From contig OX485807.1 of the NCBI GenBank assembly GCA_950295325.1, positions 872,501-936,500 of the forward strand: a stretch of DNA of 64,000 nt, read 5' to 3'. The position numbers were made by a program, and so were the translations under genes. Position 1 is the stretch's first letter; every line of letters starts with the position of its first letter. Source of the stretch: Polytrichum commune. Lineage: Eukaryota > Streptophyta > Polytrichopsida > Polytrichales > Polytrichaceae. A model generated the notes under the pieces. It did no database searches. It worked only from the letters and a program-made list of their open reading frames with translations, and was not told the DNA's origin. Positions 51,301-58,274 of the stretch are shown one piece after another.

Positions 51301-51558
51301 GAATTCTTCTCTAAGTGTGTAATTTTCCGAAGAAGTTTCACCACTCAATTTGGAGGGAGTGATCTCCTCTTCAAGTTGAGCTCCAAGTTCTAAGGTGTCT
51401 AGAATTGACCTAGTCCTAGGTTCGACGTTCAAACAACTCTCTATTCTAACATTATCTTGTTCTAATCTATCACTGATTTTAGAGGACCGCCTCTTTCGAG
51501 TAGATTTCTCTAGTCCTACTATCAAACTTGGTTTTTGTGAGCGAGTCCTACCTTGCAT
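45319..51558 (-). CDS. Ty3/Gypsy gag-pol polyprotein (2079 aa), intact
   Basis: Approximate residue positions: Gag capsid-like region 135-260 ('WLVWFPTTLEGEAYEWYRD'); CCHC knuckle near 430 (CVQCGQPGHTRQFC); aspartic protease near 850 (VLVDGGSSLNIL, later 'ILLGRPWL'), with DGG in place of the usual D-T/S-G; reverse transcriptase with 'FVDD' near 1370; RNase H starting 'YCDAS' near 1520; integrase zinc finger H-H-C-C near 1730-1770 ('CDACQRYA'); and catalytic D-D-E near 1798, 1858 and 1893 ('GIDYVGE', 'SDRGTHF', 'NGQTERVNG'). Gag and Pol are one frame, with no shift or stop. No chromodomain is evident at the C-terminus. The start at ATG 51558 leaves a leader of about 900 bp after the 5' LTR. 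Confidence 0.95.
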   Translation of the reverse strand: MQGRTRSQKPSLIVGLEKSTRKRRSSKISDRLEQDNVRIESCLNVEPRTRSILDTLELGAQLEEEITPSKLSGETSSENYTLREEFPVEVDRGLLNSSPVTMAEERGMDPPPIPPIPPIPPIPPIDPLVRPRGLPIVVPQNLAVMDMPSHLPKFYGTKDEDPSRHMERYIERLASFLITDPGYWLVWFPTTLEGEAYEWYRDHAEGHFRGWEQLQREFLNEFRPEVGQSTALRALSSLKQGREEEISAYIRRFDLVCTRFVGTMLNDDTLKQFFIQGFFKSGTIRGVLERNPLTLADAKRAARDIENLDKDHERLWRREDELIPQFIPIRPRVVAVEPAKYENQIPYAIVDTGPRPLAVREPAPLLALPAPRTDPHLEEVERRLGASQLGFQEAMIKQMQSLTDQMSLMIRSQQPGPPPPVESGRHSSGLWCVQCGQPGHTRQFCRSGQNRDQRGNGNPPQQNQRGQAPPHYGNGSNRGPQPRGQGGQNLEKKEFHPFCGRWHAQGQCWSEGQEFNCSNCGGSHPSDTCRQPDKIINVPYPVANPQQQARDNMRGARPQGVPANELRPPNLYYDHSNARQTFHPPAGLQTTTGYIPIQNRQGVPPNGSNGRQAPPTDPGPSNSQDVRFMDGVLEATCDDMLPLPTRIGEEQSQWPPHTNAITYELVKGKGVVEEAPALAVTTRARRGDAPLEVGIGEQGNYSSDEEINLSELDRVARRATKDVERENIILQDRERTNAVHDLDNSDVGEWEGPGVPVDEFDVVGNSKVERSTGYDLWADLSTLKADITFGQLLEISPTARKTLKEGMPVHKRMRKVKAKIAARIQSQGGRDVKAIEIEVVIVDKVVPNVLVDGGSSLNILPEDTMKKLGLGLTGPSPLVINMANQSSTTPLGMIKDCRMTTGGEEYLVTFHVIKMHSNKDTFPILLGRPWLRMANAMVNWGGPKPSITYGPEGNRVIVSIGSLEGWMKKEMYLPLEKEIDDLNENEIGKALVGVVHPEGQRVVIDSGSGSLGPNFYNYGDNGDYAQWLREYPESEVDVMVTFHQVGLGSEFPSVSLGEGSLLEPCEVLTEEEWVSGGLTPWVDDVEEGEVSLIHVDGTQEEDVIIESSKLEEPLHFKTTSTGIVVGQDVKDYPNVPSDWYRNKEEQAHVSEADWRYVDVKLKNGKTRQMKMGSKLGEKEVREYSNLVDEFSDTFAWSYDELKGIPREMVEHRIPLIPGARPIRQKERRMNPQLQLLVKAELERLLKAGFIKPVEITDWVSPMVLVKKKNGKLRVCVDYRKLNSCTQKDHFPLPFITLLLEEVGGHSRYTFMDGYAGYNQISIALQDIHKTAFTTPWGTFVWVVMPFGLCNALATFQRLVMYIFTDLLFKSMNVFVDDFSTQSNVDDHLHCVREALVRCRKMRLALNPDKTFLGVNKGVLLGYVVSEKGREPDPDKIAAISDLATPTNSKGISKLLGHVGWYRELIPNFSKIAVPITHLLKKDVKFEWTDACQKAFEELRDRLSTYPVLIPPNWGKPFHVYCDASNVAIGSALCQATGEKEKDQPIAYASKQLTPAERNYSTTERECLAMVFSVKKFRHYLMCNPVVFFVDHMAIKYLINKAELSGRLARWVLLLEEFDYTVEYKPGRMHLQADHLSRLSEEIGKNPVNDMLVDDSLFVVTSTPEWYAGIVEFLTTHKLPKEWTKEERRKVRVNSRQFVVVGHRLFRRGSDGILRRCVSKTEVEAILIACHDSACGGHFSGQLTGQKILRAGYFWPTLFKDAHDYVRKCDACQRYARDDLRMEMPLHVSLPLIPFEKWGIDYVGEVHPQSSKGMKYIVVATEYLTKWAEAKAVKTDTAEHAATFMYENIISRFGVPKILVSDRGTHFLNYLIREMTEKFKIDHRKTTPYHPQTNGQTERVNGILVSILRKTVIDSKRDWDTKLTAALWAYRTTYKVTTRATPFSLVYGLEATLPIEYEVESLRVAVSTRLTESQSLRNRLTDLEALDEGRSMAAQHIEAIQRRRKITFDKRHKRRALTPGMMVMIQDARKLEFLAKFNAVWLGPYLVYEVFPNNSIQLETLNGELFPTRTSGSRCKEYRA

Positions 51559-52464
51559 TCCATAAGAATCGATCGACCCTCACTTGACCACACATAATCC
51601 TAGCAATTCCCCTCTTAATATTTTCACTTGTCTTGGTGTGGTTATAATTTTTTTAGGAGGTGAGGAAAAGAACCTGCAAGCCCACTTAGGTGAAAGAATC
51701 CCAATAGGGGATAGGCATGTTCATGTTAATTTTTTGGTTAAGTCGGAGCATCACCTCCGCACCTTCCCGCAAATTAACACTCACCACAATACCGATTGTG
51801 AGGGGGTGACCTTCCGAGTAGATTATGTTAAAAGTCGAGGCTTCACCCTTCAACTTCTCACACCATCCACAATTCGGGAATTACCCTCTACAACGGATAA
51901 CAATCACGAGTACAAAAGGCATTCCTTAATTAGTTAATGAGTTCACTTTGAAGAAATAAACATACCTTGAGCAATCGCATCCCCCTGTGAGTTAGCACTC
52001 CCCTCAATCGTGACTCAATGTAACAACACCATAAACTTTGTGAAATATTAATTTAATCTAGAGCATGAAATGACAACTCCCAAAACTTTGAGACTCACCC
52101 CGAGGTGAATGTCAAAGTTCAATGTCCTAAGGTGAATTTACCCTCTAATGTTTTAATGAGCTACTCGGTTATAGGTTCCTTTTAAGTTCTTAGCAAATCC
52201 CCAAAAATGTTGAGGACGCATCTTCGCCGCGCTCCTTCCTCAAAAATGAATTTGCGTAATTGACAATGCAATTCATTCCAAGGAATAGTTGAAATACAAT
52301 GAATTCAAATGTAACCCAAAGAGATAATACTTACCGAGTTTCGGGTGCTCCTTCCCTTCTCTCAAGTTTGTGTCTCCAATTTTTCCTAGTTGCCTTCAAG
52401 TCTCCTAGTCGCCTCCAAGTCTTGTAACTACCTTCCGCTTCGCTCCCGGCGGACGCACCAATTA
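51559..52464 (-). other. Gypsy 5' leader with antisense ORF
   Basis: About 0.9 kb lies between the 5' LTR and gag. It holds the primer-binding-site-like sequence at its LTR side. On the opposite (plus) strand there is a 117-codon ORF at 51584-51937 ('GVVIIFLGGEEKNLQAHLGE'). Nothing else is recognised. Confidence 0.6.
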
Positions 52465-54566
52465 TGTGAGGCCAAACCCCCCACCCTTAAGCGTCCGTAG
52501 TCCGAGTAGTGGGTTTGGGCTCACATTCCTCCGCGGTATTGGATTTGGACATGGATGAGTCCATAGTGCAAGGTTCACCCTTCAAGTGGTCTTGGATTTA
52601 ACTGGAATTTCACTTTTAACAACTCAATGTACGATTTCAATACGTATGTGGAGAATGCACAAGTTAACTATGTTATTTTAACCTCCTTATGCTCGGGTGC
52701 TATTTTATCTTTGTTTGCTTCTAACGTCCATCCGGCTGCTTTAGCTACACAAGCCCTTAAGGATATCCCTCTCCTAAATGGAGTCCGTGCCGTTGACTCT
52801 ATACTACCACTTGAACTATCACTTGTGTATTCCGTATCGCTACTATAAGAGGTCTCACTTGGTGTCTCCATACCGTACATAAGCCTTTAAGTATTAAGAA
52901 ATACTTATGTGACTTATGTCAATCTCTCCCTCGCACCTTTGGTCTTTGCTTCCTTTGTCTTGCCATCGCGAGAGTGCTCCACATTCTCCATTAAGTTGTG
53001 CACGTGGTTTATTTTTAAAGAGAGGATGCAAGTGTTAAAAAAAACACTATTCTCTATAGTCAATCTCAAATACATTTACTTGTGAAAGCCACACATAACA
53101 CTAACTAGCATAATGTAACTAACTACTTGTCTATGAGCTAATTAGGTAGGCTATCTACTAAGCTCCTTCATAAACCCAGCTTCTTAGCTTCTAACTAAAC
53201 AAACCCAGCTCCTTCATAAACCCAGCTCCTTCATGAACCCAGCTCCTTAGCTTCTAACTAAACAAACCCAGGTCCTTCATAAACCCAGCTCTTTACTTTC
53301 TAACTAAACAAACCCAGCTCCTTCATAAACCCAGCTCCTTCATGAACCCACAACTTTGTAGTTGTAATCCCCAACTACCTCACTAATTATTCAAGCCCTT
53401 AACTAATCTTCCTACCTAATTTCCCTAATTCTACTAACAACCCCTTTCTAATCACACAATTCTTCTCTAATCCTAAAATCCTAAAATCCTAGAGAGGAGA
53501 GGGGGAGAGAGAATTTCCTAACTTCACTAAGACTAACTAATCCACACAAGTATATTTTTGCACTCATCACAACATCAAGTGCTCAACTCTTAAACATGGA
53601 ACTTGCAACCACGTGTATTCAAAACATGAACTTAAAGTACCACAAATTGGAATCATGAATTAACTTTAAAATCCTTCACGTCAACACTAATTCTACCAAG
53701 AGGTCAAGCCCTCTTCAAGGCTAACAAGCCTTGGCTCTTAAACTAAAAACTAAGCACACACATGTGTTCCAATATGGCTTCCCACACCCACACTTATAAC
53801 TCGTGGGGTGCCTTGGAGCACAAAGGAAAGAGAGGATGAGTGAGGGAAGAATGAAGGATTATATAGTAAGCTTGAGGGGGTGAGCACCCTCAAGGCTCAC
53901 GATAAGCCCTTGAGATTTCCTCCTACTTAGTAGGCGCCAATCCTATCTTCTAAGCCTTCCTCCCTCAAATGATCAACAAGGATCCTAATTCGAACATTTA
54001 ACTAGCCTTGGCTTTCTACCTACCACACTTTACCAAACTTGGGATGCTTCAACCCAAACTTAGCCTCCTTCGCTTTCCGCCGCCATAACTTTCTCCCCTT
54101 ACTTTTCCAAATCGTCGCTCACCACTTAATTCAAACCACGATGCTTAACTCGTGATTTGATTGGTGCTTTGAGAATTTGCTTATCCTCCACCTTGCATTC
54201 TTCCTTGGGCCTTCCCCATTAAGTGGCCATGATGAGGTGGTCCACTTGTGCGCTCCATGTGATCCTCCATTCATCCCAATTCGAATGCACTTGCCTCTTG
54301 AGTCACTTTGGTTGTCTCCATCCATTTGTACTAGCCTACTCACTAACTACTCAATCCAAGTTCTCCTTACCTATCCTCATTCACTCAAATCCTTCCGAAG
54401 GTAAAAACACAATAACAACTCACATCCTAGCCTCTTACAACATGGTACTTCTAAGACTAACATTTCACTCTTTTTATATTTTTGTGAAGTAACATGCTAC
54501 TTCAAAGTGCATCAACTAACGTTTCAAGGGTCTAAGACTAAATGTGGGCACCCTTTTGGGCTCACA
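52465..54566 (-). repeat. Gypsy LTR (5' LTR in element orientation)
   Basis: 2102 bp, same length and same sequence as the LTR at 43156 wherever compared. It is followed by CGGGG (54567-54571), which matches the five bases before the other LTR. Confidence 0.95.
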
Positions 54567-54955
54567 CGGGGTCGGGAACGGGGGCGGACGGAGGGGGGGA
54601 AATTTTTTTTAAAAAAAAAACTGGGGCGGACGGGGGAGCGGACGGAGGGGCGTACGGGGTTGGGAACGGAGCGGACGGGGTCGGGAACGGGGGCGGACGG
54701 GGTCGGGAACGGGGGCGGACGGGGTCGGGAACGGGGGCGGACGGGGGGGAACGGAGGGGGGGGAAATTTTTTTTTTAAAATGGGGCGGACGGGGAAGGGA
54801 AAAAAAAACAAAAAAAAATTGGGGCGGACGGGGGGGAACGGGGCGCGGACGGGGGGGAACGGGGCATACGGGGTTGGGAACGGAGCGGACGGGGTCAGGA
54901 ACAGGGGCGGACGGGGTCGGGAACAGGGGCGGACGGGGGGGCGGACGGGCTCTAG
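54567..54955. repeat. G-rich minisatellite (GGGCGGACGGGGTCGGGAAC type)
   Basis: About 15-20 copies of a 20-21 bp unit mixed with A- and T-runs (54600-54620, 54767-54780, 54799-54820). This array forms the core of the hAT-type element. Gly/Arg-rich ORFs here are artefacts of the repeat. Confidence 0.9.
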
Positions 54956-55224
54956 TAAATTTTTCCCCACTTTACCTTTACTTTGCTGACATGTCATCAC
55001 ACGTGGACATTGTAAATCCTACGTGTCCGAATTGGGTTAATGTAATTACACAAAAAAATCGGTAAAATTCAAGTCCGTCAGGATAAAGACAGCATCCGGC
55101 ATAATGTCGTGACGGATACGTGTCGTGACGACACGACATTATGCCGGGATTACCCTCCGTCACGACACAATAGACAACCCTGATTTTCTTGTCAGAGTTT
55201 TGATAAATTTATTTTCATGCCCAG

Positions 55225-56680
55225 CACTCAAGTGACAAAGGCCGACGCTACAAGGGATCTGCTGCGGAAGTACCCTGTGTGGACTTGATTCTTGCAGATC
55301 TTCCAGAGGGCCTTCCTGTTCCAGGAATTTCAAATCCACCTTCGTCTATTCCTGCCTGGAACATAGAACCTGAGGATTGGTTTCAAACAATCTTTGATTT
55401 CGCAGATCATCACCTCCAAGACGATGGGGCGATAATTTTGTTCCATCCTTTTCGAATGTCTACAAAGTCAATCATTCTTGGGTACTGTTCCACGTATGGA
55501 TTTGTTGTTCGCAAGGAGTGGTGGGGGATGAACAAGCTTCACCTGACGTCCCCAATTAATCCAGTCTTCACTGTGAGTCTATTTTATGATATGACTTATT
55601 GCCAATTTGATTGATAGCTGTATCTTATGTTATAAATCTTGTGGAACTAATCTTCCATTTCATTTGCTAGAATGTGCTTAATGATTTTTATCTTATTTCG
55701 TAAGTAAAGTTATTAATTGTTTTTGTAATCTGCAGACCATGAGGTTTGGAATAACTTTAGTTGTGAGGAGCATTTCGGAGGTGCGTGCTTCAAGATTTTG
55801 CTTTCAACACATCCCTGCACTAAACCGTCACGGGGTTGATGTGGCACGGGATGACATCCTCCAGAACTTGGTGTCAAGGGAGGATCAGTTAATGGATGGA
55901 TCTACCCCTTGGCGTGGTCCTCGCGAAAAATCCCTCGCCCTTATACAGATGCTCATTCAGGCATGTTCTTCACCCGGGGATATTGTTCTAGACTGCTCTA
56001 CAGCTACGGGTACGTTGTACATCTCTTCATGTTTAAGTAAATAACCGTTGCCCATTTCATGTTAATTAATTTTTATGTTGTTTGAGAACTGAACTTCATT
56101 GTTTTCTTATTTTGCAGGAGTTTCTATTCATGCGTGCCGCAATGTGAACCGTCACATTGCGGCATTAGAGGCTGACAAGGCAATTTTTGAAGCCTTGATC
56201 GCTCCTCTAATTCGATATGCTTCGGCCATAGAAGTGAAATCAAGAGACGTTGTCATGTCAGAGGATCCAGATAGCGAAATCATTGTTGTTTAGAAGATCG
56301 TGAAGAAGTCAAGGTTTAGTAAGTGAGTATAGCTACTATTTCTACTACTAGTGATATATTTTCTTATTTGCTTTCATATGAGGCGGTTTTATGACCATGT
56401 TGCCATTTGCATTTGCAGAAGCGGTAATTTGAGATACCCTAGTCACCGCCCTTTTTTTTGTGACCCTAAGTTCTATCCAAGCCCTCCAAAGTTATGGCGG
56501 CTCCCTTCATACGCAAATGACGTTGCCAATGAATTAGCGGAAGGTTCATATCGTACATTTAGACCTAAGGAGTTGATGCTAAGCGGTATAGAGTATGTTG
56601 ATTTAGAAGTTGTTGAGTCTGAGGATGAAGGATCTTCAGATGCAGATAGTGTTAAGGTAGAATTTAGCACTATGTTTTAA
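55225..56680 (+). CDS. ParB-like/DNA-methyltransferase fusion gene, exons 10-13 (methyltransferase half)
   Basis: Exons are 55225-55572, 55736-56009, 56118-56322 and 56419-56680. A TAG at 56291-56293 ends the frame at 1119 residues. Reading on, the donor AGTAA|GTGAGT and acceptor GCAG|AAGCGG join in phase to a further 87-codon exon with a proper stop. Motif IV comes first ('CVDLILADLPEG', residue about 879), then 'GPREKSLALIQMLIQACSSP' and motif I ('GDIVLDCSTATG', about 1052-1062), then 'HIAALEADKAIFEALIAPL'. IV-before-I order and the 'PGD.VLD' style are those of beta-class N6/N4 DNA methyltransferases (PF01555-like). The catalytic D/N-P-P-Y/F/W is replaced by DLPE, so activity is doubtful. 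Confidence 0.75.
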
Positions 56681-56682
56681 GT

Positions 56683-57892
56683 TGTCAAAAATTGACTAGT
56701 TGGTCACAAATTGTCAAAAGGGCAAAAAATGCTAGTTTACTAGTTGACGTCAAATTTGCCCTTGATGCAAAAATATTAGAACGTCCACTAGTTGGTTTTT
56801 AGTATTTTACTACTGAATGGTCTATTCAGTAGTAGTAAATGTTTGGGGTTAGTAACTTAGGTAATCAAAAAATGACTTGTAGGTCCAAAGCTATTAAAAT
56901 GGCATTGGGAGTCTTTTACTAGTTGATTGTTTTTTAGGACCTCAGTGTGCCAGCTGGTCATGAACTGGACAGAGGGCAGGAACGCGTCAGGACAGCTAGT
57001 TGCAGTGTTTTGACAGGGTGGCAACCTACCAAGTTGATACACCTAATGATAGTTGTTTTGAAGTATATAAGGATGGTCCTGGAGCCTTTTGGGCTCTCTT
57101 AGTACACATATGCGGAGAGGACTTAGACCCTTAGAGAAGATATGTATGTTTGTGAGTTTTTAGATCTAGACGTGTGGCAATCTGGAAGTGTATTGCAGTC
57201 AGAACAAAACCACAGTCCTGGAAAAACAAGCAATAAAGTGTTGAAAGGGAGATTTGATGAGTAGATTCATTGTGTGTGTTTTCCTATCACTACCCTATTT
57301 GGAAGCTAGGATAGTCTTAGTGTTGACAAGACAGAGGAGTTGAATGTGTTATTGAGAATGTGCATTGGACAACTTGTGAGGTAGTTCCAAGGAATGCATT
57401 CGAAAGTAGAAAGGGTGGGTATGCACGGACGTGACGCTTATGGGAGGACGTCCAGAGCAAGTAGTTAGAATGACCTAAGAAATGCACCATAAGTGGGTAG
57501 AAGGTTAGAGAGGTCAGATCCGGACTTGGTTTGCGAAAATCACCTCTAGAAGTGGCCGGATCTGACTAAAAACGTGAGCTGGTCGAAAATATGAAAGTGG
57601 TCAGAATGGCCCGAAAACTATACTGTAGGTTGGTAGGAGGTTAGAGATGGCAGATCCAAGCTTATATTGTGGAAACGACCTCCGTAAGTTGGCTGATCGG
57701 GCCAAAAACGTGAGCTGGTAGGTAGTGTCCAGGGCATGTTTCAAGCCTTAAACGGAATTTGTAGGGGATTGTACGTCAAAGGAGATGTCCAGGGATGAGG
57801 AACTAGCTTGGGAGGTGTTTGTGCAAGGCTTGGACGTGACTAGCGGCGAACTAGTTAATGGAGCAAGGAAGGAGTGCGAAAATCCATTAACA
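56683..57892 (+). repeat. Probable 5' LTR of a gag-protease element
   Basis: It starts TGTCAAAAATTGACTAG just after the preceding gene's stop and ends CCATTAACA. Directly after, TTTGGCGACCATGCAATGG looks like a primer-binding site (TGG start). A TATA-like GTATATAAGG is near 57063. No matching 3' LTR lies in the window, so ends rest on these signals only. Confidence 0.5.
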
Positions 57893-58274
57893 TTTGGCGA
57901 CCATGCAATGGTAACGCAACTCTATCTCATTTGCTCTCTATTGAATTTTAGGGTTAGGGTGATAGTCCAATAGATCTAGATCTAGAACAAGGAATACAGT
58001 TGGTGTAGGCTGGCGAAACAGTTGGGTTGTGATTTACTTGCAACAAGGGGCAAAAACCACTTGGGGCGTGGAAGTACATCTAGGACAGGAGGGTGCAGCA
58101 AAGATTCCAACAACCAAACAAGTTGGTGGACAGACTGTGGCCACTCAACCAGATCTACTCAGTCCGAAGACGTCCAAGGGTAACTTGCCACTGCAAGTGT
58201 AAGTCAAGCTGGAGGCAGAGCCACATACTTGTGTGTATGCACCTAGATCTAGCACGATCAGATTTTAGGTAATT
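57893..58274 (+). other. Leader of the gag-protease element
   Basis: About 380 bases between the primer-binding-site-like sequence and the first ATG of the gag frame (58278). No gene seen. Confidence 0.45.

Larger units (their letters stand above)
43156..54566 (-). mobile_element. Intact Ty3/Gypsy LTR retrotransposon (11.4 kb)
   Basis: Two 2102-bp LTRs (43156-45257 and 52465-54566) flank a single 2079-codon gag-pol frame on the minus strand. The target duplication is CGGGG at 43151-43155 and 54567-54571. Next to the 5' LTR, the sense strand reads TAATTGGTGCGTCCGCCGGG, a primer-binding-site-like TGG start complementary to a tRNA 3' end (...CCA); I cannot name the tRNA. The domain order PR-RT-RNaseH-IN is that of Ty3/Gypsy. 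Apparently identical LTRs and an unbroken frame indicate a recent insertion. Confidence 0.95.
42810..55182. mobile_element. hAT-type non-autonomous foldback element, split by the Gypsy insertion
   Basis: Ends are CAGGGTTGTCTATCGCGACG at 42810 and, on the other strand, CAGGGTTGTCTATTGTGTCG from 55182. They are flanked by ATTTTCTT at 42802-42809 and ATTTTCTT at 55183-55190. An 8-bp duplication and CAGGG ends are hallmarks of hAT elements. Without the Gypsy insertion it is about 957 bp, with no transposase. Terminal parts fold back: GTGTCGTGACGGA/TCCGTCACGACAC near 42865-42893 and CCGGCATAATGTCGTG/CACGACATTATGCCGG at 55097-55146. The core is a G-rich minisatellite. Confidence 0.85.
37305..55224 (+). 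other. Giant intron 9 (about 17.9 kb) with nested elements
   Basis: The donor is AAG|GTACCA at 37304/37305 and the acceptor is CCCAG at 55224. Exons on both sides are in phase 0. Contents, in order: minisatellite, solo LTR (38097-40963), minisatellite, about 250 bp of single-copy-looking sequence, hAT-type foldback element split by an intact Gypsy element. That the intron is spliced correctly is inferred from the intact frames. Confidence 0.7.

Noticed and set aside
54507-55000. Gly/Arg-rich (plus) and Pro/Phe-rich (minus) ORFs
   Set aside because: Both are translations of the GGGCGGACGGGG minisatellite, one reaching into LTR sequence.
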